A stretch of 15,096 bases of DNA, taken from Candidatus Firestonebacteria bacterium RIFOXYA2_FULL_40_8 (GTDB taxonomy: Bacteria; Oederibacteriota; D2-FULL-39-29). A model generated the notes under the pieces. The model searched no databases, had not been told where the DNA came from, and was given only the letters and a program-made list of their open reading frames with translations. The stretch is taken from positions 1 to 15,096 of the forward strand of contig MFGS01000012.1 of the NCBI GenBank assembly GCA_001778355.1. Reading direction: 5' to 3'. The translations under genes and the position numbers were made by a program. Shown piece after piece: positions 7,087 to 14,912 of this stretch; position 1 is the first letter of the stretch; every line of letters starts with the position of its first letter.

Positions 7087-7114
7087 GTTTATAGTTTACT
7101 GTTTATGGTTTACA
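7087..7114. repeat. 7-nt tandem repeat GTTTAYN
   Basis: Four consecutive heptamers GTTTATA, GTTTACT, GTTTATG, GTTTACA lie just upstream of the GH1 ribosome site (GGAGG at 7133-7137). Confidence 0.65.
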
Positions 7115-7143
7115 GTAAGAGCGTTATGTTTTGGAGGAAATGA

Positions 7144-8544
7144 ATGGATTTTCAGCCGGGGACGGTGAACAGAAGCGGGAAGTTGATGAAAAAGAATGCG
7201 AAAACGCTTAAATTCCCGAAGGGGTTTCTTTGGGGGGCGGCTTGTTCATCTTATCAGTCCGAAGGGGCATGGAAAGCGGACGGGAAGAGCGAATCCAGCT
7301 GGGATGTCTTTGCAAAAAAACCCGGTATTGTAAAGGGCGGCTCTGATGCGACCGTTGCTATAGACCATTACCACCGGTATAAATCTGATATTAAGATCAT
7401 GGCGGAGCTGGGGCTTAAAGTTTTCCGGTTTTCCACCTCCTGGCCGAGAATAATTCCGAATGGTACCGGGAAAGTAAACCAAAAAGGCCTGGATTTTTAT
7501 GACAGGTATGTTGATGAGCTTTTAAAGTACGGCATCAAGCCGTTCATAACCCTTTACCACTGGGATATGCCGAACGTTCAGGAGCTAAAGGGCGGGTTCA
7601 GGGAAAAAGCAACTTCCTACGCCTTCGCGGAGTATACTACTGCGGTTGTAAAAAGATTAGGCGACCGGGTTAAAGACTGGACAACGTTCAACGAGATAAA
7701 ACACATCTGGGAAGGCTGCTACAACAGTGATTGGCAAGCCCCGGGGCTTCACCTCTCCGAAAAAATAAATAATCAAGCGCTTCACAATGTTCACCTTGCT
7801 CATGGATTGGCAACAAACGTTATAAGAGCATATTCAACAAGCTGTACCGAAGTAGGAGTTGTTCATGCGATGTGGATAAGGATGCCCCGTGACCCGAAGA
7901 ACAAAAAAGATGTTTGGGCCGCGGAAAAATGCTTTATAAATAAAAACAGCCGGCTTTTGGACCCTCTTTACAAAGGCGAGTACCCCGCTCATATGTGGAG
8001 CAAAGGCTCTGTTCCTGAGATAACCAAAGAAGAGATGAAGATAATCTCAACGCCTCTCGACTTTTTCGGTCTCAATGTTTACGGCGGCTGCGATGTAAAA
8101 TACAACCCGAAGGAAAAGTCAGGGTGGGAAGAGATTCTCTACGATCCGACAGTTCCTGTCACCACGATGAACTGGGGAGTCACACCGAACGCAATGTACT
8201 GGGCAGTTAAGCACATCCAGGACAATTACGATATCAAAAAAATGTACATCACTGAAAACGGCGCCGCGTATCTTGATGTCATCACCCACGACGGAAAAAT
8301 CCACGACACCGACAGGATAAACTTCCTGAATCAATACCTCTCGGAGTTGCACCGCGCCATGAAAGCCGGATACAAAGTCGACGGCTACTTTCTCTGGTCC
8401 CTCTTCGACAATTTCGAATGGGCCTCCGGCTACACCCAGCGCCTAGGCTGCGTCTACGTAGATTACCCCACCCAGAAAAGAATATTGAAAGACAGTGCGT
8501 ATTGGTATAAGTCAGTAATTAAGGGGAATGGCATTAAAATATAA
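7144..8544 (+). CDS. GH1 family beta-glucosidase
   Basis: A 466-residue retaining beta-glycosidase, cytoplasmic (no signal peptide), TIM barrel of normal GH1 length. Landmarks are FLWGAACSSYQSEGAW near the start, HYHRYKSDI, the acid/base motif TFNEI (Glu184), the nucleophile in YITENG (Glu371) and the aglycone/glucose-binding DNFEWASGY near the C-terminus. The acid/base motif is NEI rather than the usual NEP. ATG 7144 is preferred because GGAGG (7133-7137) lies 6 nt upstream. The in-frame ATG 7186 (MKKNAKTLKFPKGF) would give the more usual GH1 N-terminus but has a poorer ribosome site. It lies 156 nt after GH94 and is likely co-transcribed with it, giving phosphorolytic and hydrolytic routes for beta-glucosides. 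Exact substrate (glucoside, galactoside, fucoside) is not determined. Confidence 0.92.
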   Translation: MDFQPGTVNRSGKLMKKNAKTLKFPKGFLWGAACSSYQSEGAWKADGKSESSWDVFAKKPGIVKGGSDATVAIDHYHRYKSDIKIMAELGLKVFRFSTSWPRIIPNGTGKVNQKGLDFYDRYVDELLKYGIKPFITLYHWDMPNVQELKGGFREKATSYAFAEYTTAVVKRLGDRVKDWTTFNEIKHIWEGCYNSDWQAPGLHLSEKINNQALHNVHLAHGLATNVIRAYSTSCTEVGVVHAMWIRMPRDPKNKKDVWAAEKCFINKNSRLLDPLYKGEYPAHMWSKGSVPEITKEEMKIISTPLDFFGLNVYGGCDVKYNPKEKSGWEEILYDPTVPVTTMNWGVTPNAMYWAVKHIQDNYDIKKMYITENGAAYLDVITHDGKIHDTDRINFLNQYLSELHRAMKAGYKVDGYFLWSLFDNFEWASGYTQRLGCVYVDYPTQKRILKDSAYWYKSVIKGNGIKI

Positions 8545-8572
8545 CATATATAATGAATCAAGGGGTGTGCTT

Positions 8573-9406
8573 ATGAGTTTTATAAGAAATAAAACAGTGA
8601 TAGGGTTAATGTTATTTTCATTTGTTTTGATTGGAGTGGGAATAAGTACTTTGTGTTCTGCTGAAAATTCTCTTTCGGATGATAAGAGACATGAAAATTA
8701 CAAGATAAGGCAAGAAAAAGAGAACGAATTATGGAAAGAATTAAAATTAAATAAAGATGAAAACAGTTTGGTAGTTCTTTGGAAAAAAACTAAAGATCCG
8801 AGAATATTAAAATATTTTGAGGATTGTTTAGGCATCAACAATGGAGATAGTTTTGAAGCAATAGATATGGCGCGTGCACTTATCGAAATGATGAATACAA
8901 AAGAGTCAAAAGATGTTTTGAAACGGGGTATGAAAAAATATAAAGCTATTAGGGGGTATGGAGCTGTATTATTATCATTAAATGGAGAAGCAGAAAAATA
9001 TGGTCCAGTAATAGTAGAAGAGAAAGCATATAAATACTGTCGAGATTATAATGAACTTATTCCATATTTAGCACAAGGATTGAAAGATGAAGACCCTGAT
9101 ATAAGAAGTGGAATAGTAAATATGCTATCAGGTGCTGAAGGTTACAATAATAATGGAGACGATAATAAAGGAACACTTAAAAAAGTAAGTTTGGAGTTGT
9201 TGAAAAGTAATAGTCCAAAAGCAAGATACTTTTCGGCTAAATATCTCCATAGGGTTATGAAAAAAGAAGCAATTCCATATTTGAAAGATGCTCTTAAAGA
9301 TTATCCGTTGTCTAGTAAAATAAAAGACGAATCGTACTCGCTGGATAGTTTTCAACAATTAATTAAATCAATAGAAGAAAACGAGGGAAAAGATGGAGCA
9401 AAATAA
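8573..9406 (+). CDS. Exported HEAT-repeat protein
   Basis: A 277-residue protein read from ATG 8573, which has AAGGGG (8560-8565) 7 nt upstream. A longer frame from 8528 would overlap the GH1 stop and spoil the signal peptide. The N-terminus MSFIRNKTVIGLMLFSFVLIGVG is a signal peptide, with a likely cut after CSA (C-S-A/E). The Cys is not in a proper lipobox. The body is charged and helical. Segments such as LIPYLAQGLKDEDPDIRSG and AIPYLKDALKDYP, with paired helices between, are HEAT/armadillo-like, so it probably binds protein in the periplasm. Only 28 nt separate it from GH1, but its codons are far more AT-rich (15 of 60 G+C at 8701-8760 against 35 of 60 at 8401-8460), hinting at a different origin. 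No enzymatic motif is seen. Confidence 0.7.
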   Translation: MSFIRNKTVIGLMLFSFVLIGVGISTLCSAENSLSDDKRHENYKIRQEKENELWKELKLNKDENSLVVLWKKTKDPRILKYFEDCLGINNGDSFEAIDMARALIEMMNTKESKDVLKRGMKKYKAIRGYGAVLLSLNGEAEKYGPVIVEEKAYKYCRDYNELIPYLAQGLKDEDPDIRSGIVNMLSGAEGYNNNGDDNKGTLKKVSLELLKSNSPKARYFSAKYLHRVMKKEAIPYLKDALKDYPLSSKIKDESYSLDSFQQLIKSIEENEGKDGAK

Positions 9407-9408
9407 AC

Positions 9409-9526
9409 TGTCATCCTGAGAGGCGTTATGCGAAGGATCTCTGTTCTATAAATCGAGCAAAGCGAAGATACTTCGCCAAGAGCGGCTCCCTCCAACAAGA
9501 ATGGCGAGCAAAAAGGCAGTATGACA
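9409..9526. repeat. GTCATCCTGAG palindromic element, copy 2
   Basis: 118 nt, with ends TGTCAT (9409-9414) and ATGACA (9521-9526). The inner arm GCGAAGGATCTC (9430-9441) pairs with AGATACTTCGC (9466-9476). The left 30 nt match copy 1 at 4420 and the middle is longer. It starts 2 nt after the stop of the HEAT gene. Confidence 0.75.
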
Positions 9527-9534
9527 AAAAGGCG

Positions 9535-9557
9535 AAAAGTGTGACAGTCACACTTTT
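9535..9557. terminator. Perfect palindrome between convergent genes
   Basis: AAAAGTGTGAC (9535-9545), one A, GTCACACTTTT (9547-9557). In RNA the stem is flanked by As before and Us after on either strand, so it can work as a bidirectional terminator for the convergent genes ending at 9406 and 9682. Confidence 0.55.
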
Positions 9558-9574
9558 TGTTTTTACAAGGCTTT

Positions 9575-9599
9575 TTGATATCGCAATTTGCGATATCAA
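9575..9599. repeat. Second perfect palindrome TTGATATCGCAA
   Basis: TTGATATCGCAA (9575-9586), one T, TTGCGATATCAA (9588-9599). The 12-bp arms have a single-base centre, the same design as the palindrome at 9535 but with unrelated sequence. Confidence 0.65.
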
Positions 9600-9634
9600 G
9601 ATTTCGCTATATTCTTCCTTGCATAATAGAAGAA

Positions 9635-9681
9635 ATTGGGGACAGACACCGAGTTTTCACTTTTCGGTGTCTGTCCCCAAT
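9635..9681. repeat. REP-like GGGGACAGACACCGA inverted repeat
   Basis: Perfect 18-nt arms ATTGGGGACAGACACCGA (9635-9652) and its reverse complement (9664-9681) around an 11-nt loop. It directly abuts the stop codon of the leftward gene (9682-9684). The same arm recurs at 15015. The form fits a REP palindrome moved by an IS200-like/RAYT Y1 transposase (from memory of similar repeats in other genomes). Confidence 0.8.
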
Positions 9682-11520
9682 CTAAAAACAGGCGTATTTG
9701 CTGGATTCTATTGTTTTTAACTTAAATTTTATTTTCTTTCCGTTGACGGAGATGATTTTTGGGGACCAAGCTTTGTAAAGTAAAATCCGGAAGGTGACTT
9801 TTTTGCCGGAGCCGGTGTAGTTTAAGGTTATTTCTTTCTTCGCCGGGTTTACTTTCATCTGATAGGCGAAGTAGGAGTTGTTGGCGGCGTAGCGGACGAT
9901 GGCTTTGACGGATTTTTCGTTGGTGACGGCCCAGCGTGGGGAAACGGTTACTGTTTCCAGTTGAGTGCCGGTGTCTTTTATTCCGGCGATGCCTTCTATT
10001 AAGACTTGAAGCCATTGGGCCATGCCCCATCCGGTGTAGGGGACTTCATTTGTTGTTCTAAAACCGGGCTTTCCGTTTGTCCAGTACCAGACGTGAACTT
10101 TATTTCCTGTTTTTCTCAGATGTTCAATGTACTGCTTGTATAATTTTAGGCCGTACGACTCCATGCCGTTTTCAAAACTTCCAAAACTTAACTCGCCGCC
10201 TACAAAGGGCATTAAACCGCCATTTGCATATCCGCCCTGCTTGCAGTAGGCATTTTTGAAGTATTTTAACTCATCAGGATACCCGGGTTGTAAACTCCAC
10301 CAGGGGAAGGCGTCGCCTGTTTCTTTCTGTCTTTTTGCGTACTCCTGAATAATTGAGACCGCCTGTTTTTGATTTGCCAGAGTTCTTGTGATGGCCCAGA
10401 CATTACCCATCGCAAGTTGTTTGCTCTCGTCAAAGCCCGGATGTTTTATATCTGTCAGATGGAAATGGTGCCTGTATTTAATTCCGTCCCATAATAATTT
10501 ATTAGCGCGGGTTCTATATTTTCCGGCAAGCTTTGAGTAATATCCTGCGCGGGCTTTATTGTTAAGCACCGCGTACATCTTGCTTACCATTTGATACCCG
10601 AGATAATAACCGGATTGGTCGCAAGTCGCCACAACAAACCGTTTCCCGACGAAATCTGAGGTTTCACCTATCTCAAAATCCCACGTGTCGCAAGTATGCC
10701 CGCGTTTTACCAGATCATGTTCTTTATCCCAGCGGAACTTATCTTTTTGAATATATTTAAGCGCCTTCTCAACTTTAGGGAGCGCGTTCTTCATCCATTT
10801 ATTATCCCCGGTCACCTGCCATGTGTAAAATACTCCGAAAATAATAATGTATTCAATATCAGACTCCACGGACATACGCCAGGTGGAACCGTCACGTCTT
10901 ATTCCGTCTGGGAGGGAGCCGTTTGTGTTTTGTTTTTCCAGAAACCTGTCCAATCCACACGTCATTTCTTTTTCCCAATACTTGTAAGCACAGCACTGGT
11001 AAATCCAGTCCCGTAACCATATCCCATTAATCTGCCACGTATCGCCTGAAATATACCCCGCAAACTTACCTTCTTTGACTAAAAATTCACGCCTGCCGAG
11101 TTGTAAGTTTTCTTTTGTAATTGAATAAAGATTGTCGTAAAGGGAGTTCCCGGTCTCAATTTTTGTTTCGGCGTCAAGAACGAAGTTTAAATAACGGGAG
11201 TGATGTTTTGACCCCGGGTAGTAAAGATAGATCCAGTGTACCCCGAGAGCCCCCGCCGCCGTAAAATTAAAAACCGCCTTATTCTTAATTAATTTTGCCT
11301 CAGCTTCGTGGTACAACTTCAAATTCCCGTCATACACCCGGATAAGGCATTTTGAATGTTTAACAATACTCCCGGTGATCTTAACACTGACTTTATCAAG
11401 AGGTGAGTAGGTGTGGGCGTCCGTCGAAATATCCCCGTAAGCTTCCATAGTAGCTTCTTCAGGAATGCCTTGTTTAATCTTTGATATTTTCATTTCATGA
11501 TTATTGCACCCTTGTCGCAT
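9682..11520 (-). CDS. Six-hairpin glycosidase-like protein, family unassigned
   Basis: A 612-residue protein without signal peptide, so probably cytoplasmic. The layout is an N-terminal beta-sandwich (about 25-118, ending at YLNFVLDAETK), an (alpha/alpha)6 barrel (about 125-515) and a C-terminal beta-sandwich (about 520-605). Barrel motifs rich in acids and aromatics are WLRDWIYQ (168-175), GSLPDGIRRDG (201-211), VESDIEY (218-224), CDTWDFEIGE (277-286), FPWWSLQPG (405-413) and FENGMESYG (449-457). They resemble the GH15/37/63/78/100 and debranching-enzyme superfamily, and Asp171, Asp221, Asp281 and Glu283 are candidate catalytic residues. I cannot name the family. The start is uncertain: neither Met1 (11520) nor Met10 (11493) has a clear ribosome site. 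The stop touches the REP repeat. Neighbouring GH94 and GH1 suggest oligosaccharide use. Confidence 0.75.
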   Translation of the reverse strand: MRQGCNNHEMKISKIKQGIPEEATMEAYGDISTDAHTYSPLDKVSVKITGSIVKHSKCLIRVYDGNLKLYHEAEAKLIKNKAVFNFTAAGALGVHWIYLYYPGSKHHSRYLNFVLDAETKIETGNSLYDNLYSITKENLQLGRREFLVKEGKFAGYISGDTWQINGIWLRDWIYQCCAYKYWEKEMTCGLDRFLEKQNTNGSLPDGIRRDGSTWRMSVESDIEYIIIFGVFYTWQVTGDNKWMKNALPKVEKALKYIQKDKFRWDKEHDLVKRGHTCDTWDFEIGETSDFVGKRFVVATCDQSGYYLGYQMVSKMYAVLNNKARAGYYSKLAGKYRTRANKLLWDGIKYRHHFHLTDIKHPGFDESKQLAMGNVWAITRTLANQKQAVSIIQEYAKRQKETGDAFPWWSLQPGYPDELKYFKNAYCKQGGYANGGLMPFVGGELSFGSFENGMESYGLKLYKQYIEHLRKTGNKVHVWYWTNGKPGFRTTNEVPYTGWGMAQWLQVLIEGIAGIKDTGTQLETVTVSPRWAVTNEKSVKAIVRYAANNSYFAYQMKVNPAKKEITLNYTGSGKKVTFRILLYKAWSPKIISVNGKKIKFKLKTIESSKYACF

Positions 11521-11537
11521 TTAAGTCAAGGATAAAT

Positions 11538-11543
11538 ATTGTA
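11538..11543 (-). promoter_or_regulatory. Possible -10 for the six-hairpin gene
   Basis: On the minus strand TACAAT sits 17 nt before the 11520 start codon, with only a poor -35 (TTCGCA at 18 nt). If it is the true -10, the transcript would begin very close to Met1, which would favour Met10 (11493) or a near-leaderless start. Confidence 0.3.
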
Positions 11544-11618
11544 CAGGGAAAGTAATTCTATTGCGAAAACAACGTAAATACAATATTTAACCCTTTTTAA
11601 TATTTGAACTAATTCTCG

Positions 11619-11646
11619 TGGAAAAAACTGCTTATTATGCTATAAT
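11619..11646 (+). promoter_or_regulatory. Extended -10 promoter for the secreted protein pair
   Basis: TGC-TATAAT (11638-11646) is an extended -10 with a consensus hexamer. The -35 is weak (TGGAAA at 11619-11624, 16-nt spacer). It lies 55 nt upstream of the ATG at 11702 and no other candidate is as good. Confidence 0.6.
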
Positions 11647-11701
11647 TATTTAGAAATATCAGATTGGCTTTGTGATTATCCAGAGATTTATCAGGGGGCA
11701 A

Positions 11702-13993
11702 ATGATAAATAAAACATACATATATATTTTTGCGGTTTTTTTATTTTGCTTCTCTTTATTTGCAGAAGAAAAGTGCTATATTAAACTACCTGCACCTATA
11801 GATGTTTCCTCGTATCGTGACCTGATGGACCCGAATTGGCATATCACCTGGACGAATCCTAAAGGAACCATATCCTGGATTACTAATGAGTGCCTTAATG
11901 GGACATCAATTAACAGCAGGTGGGGAAAACCTGATGAGATGATTAGTTCGTCCGTCAATTTCACTATTGGTGGTTTTGATGTCCAGATACCGGCCGATAG
12001 AAATATGGATTATCTCAAGTATATGTTTTTAATCCCTACGGCGTCGCCTGATTTAAATACGACTCCGTTTGTCGGCTACTATCAGTCATGGAGTAGTTAT
12101 ACTTCTTATACTATTGATAGAGTAAATAAGAAATTTAAATTTCAGTATCCCCTGGAATGGATGGGTTTTCAATTTAAATTTCCTCCCGGATTCTGGGGTG
12201 CACCCACTAACGGTTTTTGGAGAGGTCGTAGAATTGATTGGTCAAAAATTGGGAATAGTAATGGAACATTAGACCAGCAGTTTAATCTTAATCCTGGTTC
12301 TCCTTTATTAGTTAATGAATCAGGAACGCATGCTGTTAGGATTTTGATTGGAGATCCGGGTGTTGAATGGCAAATAGCACCGGACAACGATCTTACTTCT
12401 ACGTCTATAACAATTCCCGGAAATTATTTTCAAGTTGACTATGCATTAGGGAAAATAAGTTTTGGAGATGGAGCGAAAGGTAACATTCCTGCAAACGGGG
12501 CAGTGGTAAAGGCTATCTGGAGTTATGATTTTGATGTGTCTTTAGGTGTTAGAGCATATATTCAAAAGAAGGTTAAGGTCGTAAAAATAGATTTAAGTCA
12601 GATTGACAGCAGTAACTGTCCCCGCGATCCCCGCGACCCTCATAATCCGAATAAATACGGTGTAATATTTTCCGAAGTACCGATAGTCGTAATGGGTGTA
12701 CCTAAAGTTCCGGTCACAATTGTTTGCCCAAGCGATGTGTATGTTGGCCCTATTAATTCCACTTCTTCGGGTTCTAATGTGGATGATTGGTCTCATCCCA
12801 AAAATGTGATTGGTTCGGCTATTGATGATTATGCCGGGTTTAACCCCGTTGGGATCATAAGCGGTGGAACGATATGGTTCGATTTTACTTTTGCCACAAG
12901 CTATCCAAATGCGGTAATAAATAATTCTTTTTGTGGTAATTCCAGTGCGGGAAAAAATCTTAAGCTAAACAAAGTAGCTTTATATTCAGCTTTTAACAAT
13001 AATAATCCAACCGGTATCTATATACCGGATTTAACGCCTTATATTACAACAGAAAAAAAGGGTGAAAGAGAACTTGGAATGCTGGGAACCGGCGGGGTTG
13101 GACTTTCTTTCGGTGTAGATACAGGTACAGGATATTGGTCTTATAATAATGCTAATATTATTGGAGCTGTATTTTATTATGACGGCTCTGTTGTTGCTTC
13201 CATATATAGGGACCCAGGGATAATGTATCCGCTATATTTTGATTACGGCGGAGTAAGAAAATATGCCAATAGTTTTGACACCTGTCCGCCGCCGTTTATG
13301 CCTTTTTCTACCAAAACAACGATAGTATCAACTGATGCCGGCGGGGAGGTGTGTTTCAATCTTGATCCTGCTACTAAAATAACCATTCCACCCGGAGCAT
13401 TGCTGAATAATGAACAAGTTAGTATTGAACCAATAGCCATGCCGGAAAACCAGGGGTTTGGTTTTGAGTTTAAGCCGAGTTACAAACTTAATATTCCTGT
13501 GACCATTGTTCTGCATTATAATGTGATAGGCAGTTATATCGCAAATACTCAAATAATTCCGGCTGAGGCGAAGGATATGCTGGCCGTTTTTTACCACAAT
13601 GGAGTAAAGTGGGTTAAAATTGGCGGGACCGTAGATACCACAAATCAGACTATCACCGTTAAAGTGGAACAGCTTTGCAAATACGCTATTATGCCTGCAA
13701 GTAATTCGGCTGCTTTTAATTATATCGAAACTTCCCCAAATCCTTTTACGCCGAATAATGACAATAAAAATGACCGGGTATATTTTTATTACGAACCGAA
13801 TGACAGTGATGCGACTATTAAAATATACAGCCAGTTGAACAGTTTGGTTAAAGAAATAACCGTAACAAAAGGTCTTACGCCTTACTGGGATGGGACAAAT
13901 AATAACGGGATGTTGGTTGAAGGCGGATTGTATATTTATCAGATTAAGTCAGGGGATAAAATAAAAAATGGAACGGTTGTACTTGCAAAGTAA
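11702..13993 (+). CDS. Secreted protein with T9SS/FlgD-type C-terminal domain
   Basis: 763 residues from ATG 11702 (AGGGGG at 11693-11698); an upstream in-frame GTG at 11672 would only lengthen the leader. MINKTYIYIFAVFLFCFSLFA is a signal peptide, cut before EEK. The long middle (about 25-535) is beta-rich with many Asn, Gly and aromatic residues and matches nothing I can name. Residues about 540-675 look like a ZU5/GAIN-type domain (GGEVCFNLDPATKITIPPGA, with IPPGA at 562-566). The C-terminus 678-763 is a FlgD-Ig / gliding-type sorting domain: SPNPFTPNNDNKND, then IKIYSQLNSLVKEI, YWDGTNNNG, GGLYIYQI and a basic end. Such domains direct export and attachment through type IX secretion in Bacteroidota and related-looking systems in candidate phyla. 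It overlaps the PorV-like gene by 26 nt, so the two are probably translated together. No catalytic motif is visible; a surface or matrix protein is likely. Confidence 0.8.
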   Translation: MINKTYIYIFAVFLFCFSLFAEEKCYIKLPAPIDVSSYRDLMDPNWHITWTNPKGTISWITNECLNGTSINSRWGKPDEMISSSVNFTIGGFDVQIPADRNMDYLKYMFLIPTASPDLNTTPFVGYYQSWSSYTSYTIDRVNKKFKFQYPLEWMGFQFKFPPGFWGAPTNGFWRGRRIDWSKIGNSNGTLDQQFNLNPGSPLLVNESGTHAVRILIGDPGVEWQIAPDNDLTSTSITIPGNYFQVDYALGKISFGDGAKGNIPANGAVVKAIWSYDFDVSLGVRAYIQKKVKVVKIDLSQIDSSNCPRDPRDPHNPNKYGVIFSEVPIVVMGVPKVPVTIVCPSDVYVGPINSTSSGSNVDDWSHPKNVIGSAIDDYAGFNPVGIISGGTIWFDFTFATSYPNAVINNSFCGNSSAGKNLKLNKVALYSAFNNNNPTGIYIPDLTPYITTEKKGERELGMLGTGGVGLSFGVDTGTGYWSYNNANIIGAVFYYDGSVVASIYRDPGIMYPLYFDYGGVRKYANSFDTCPPPFMPFSTKTTIVSTDAGGEVCFNLDPATKITIPPGALLNNEQVSIEPIAMPENQGFGFEFKPSYKLNIPVTIVLHYNVIGSYIANTQIIPAEAKDMLAVFYHNGVKWVKIGGTVDTTNQTITVKVEQLCKYAIMPASNSAAFNYIETSPNPFTPNNDNKNDRVYFYYEPNDSDATIKIYSQLNSLVKEITVTKGLTPYWDGTNNNGMLVEGGLYIYQIKSGDKIKNGTVVLAK

Positions 13994-14912
13994 ATATATT
14001 CTCGGTTTAACCTTGCTCCTACTGCTTACGGTTCAAATGGAAGCAGCTTTTGAAAGTTTAAATGTTAGCGCCAGACCTATAGGGATGGGAGGCGCTTTTG
14101 TAGCCGTGAGCGATGATGCTAATGCAATTCTTTGGAATCCTGCCGGCTTAAGTCAGTTGAAAAAAATTGAAATAACAGCTTTGTACTCCAAGATTTACTG
14201 GAACCTTCAGGATAATGATATTAATCGGAATTTTATTGGTTGCGTACTTCCTTTTGGCAAAAATATCGGTACTGCAGGGTTGGGCTGGGAAAGTTTTAAC
14301 TCTTCTTTATATTCTGAAAATGTTATTCTCCTTTCTTTTAGCAGGAGTATTTTTGAAGGATTTTCTTTGGGGTTCAATGCGAAGGCCATGATAAAAACCT
14401 ATGTATCAAACGATTATACCGCAATAGATCCTGTGTTTGCCGGAGGAAATTCAGCATACGGAGTAAGTTTTGATCTTGGAATGCTCTATAAAATGACAAA
14501 GGATCTTTCTGTCGGGGTCACAGTAGATAATGTTAACCGTCCGGATATACATCTTCAAGATACCGATACGGTCCGGGCGTTAGTTAAGGGTGGTTGTTCC
14601 TTAAACCTGGGTTCGCTGTTGTTTTTTAAAAATATGTTTGCAACAGTAGAATTGGATTATTACAGAAATGCAAATCATGACTATAAAGTTGCCGGAGGAT
14701 TGGAAGGCTGGTTGTTTGATAAAACCTTTGCAGTCAGAGCGGGCGGCGGAATTGGAAATAATAGTTTTGCAGAAATTGACGCAGGAATGAGTTGGATAGT
14801 ATTAAAAGTTTCTTTACTTTTACAGATTGATTATGCATTTAAATATTCCTTGAATGGTTCAATGGACGGAACAATAGGCAGCCATTTCATAGCAACAACC
14901 GTAAAGTTTTAA
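13968..14912 (+). CDS. PorV/PorQ-family outer-membrane barrel
   Basis: 314 residues. ATG 13968 lies inside the 3' end of the upstream gene, with AGGGGA (13951-13956) 11 nt before it. The signal peptide (ILGLTLLLLLTVQMEA) is followed by the family signature around 33-61: SARPIGMGGAFVAVSDDANA and LWNPAGL. The rest alternates short amphipathic strands typical of a 14-strand barrel and ends in VKF, an aromatic outer-membrane C-terminus. PorV carries T9SS cargo from the secretion pore to the attachment machinery in Porphyromonas, and PorQ-type relatives occur widely. The upstream gene encodes a protein with a matching type of C-terminal signal, so this barrel may serve that cargo (inference). The true partner could also be encoded elsewhere, since such genomes usually carry many copies of both families. 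Confidence 0.85.
   Translation: MERLYLQSKYILGLTLLLLLTVQMEAAFESLNVSARPIGMGGAFVAVSDDANAILWNPAGLSQLKKIEITALYSKIYWNLQDNDINRNFIGCVLPFGKNIGTAGLGWESFNSSLYSENVILLSFSRSIFEGFSLGFNAKAMIKTYVSNDYTAIDPVFAGGNSAYGVSFDLGMLYKMTKDLSVGVTVDNVNRPDIHLQDTDTVRALVKGGCSLNLGSLLFFKNMFATVELDYYRNANHDYKVAGGLEGWLFDKTFAVRAGGGIGNNSFAEIDAGMSWIVLKVSLLLQIDYAFKYSLNGSMDGTIGSHFIATTVKF

Noticed and set aside
8528..8572. Upstream start for the HEAT gene
   Set aside because: It overlaps the GH1 stop, has no better ribosome site than ATG 8573 and would place 15 polar residues before the signal peptide.
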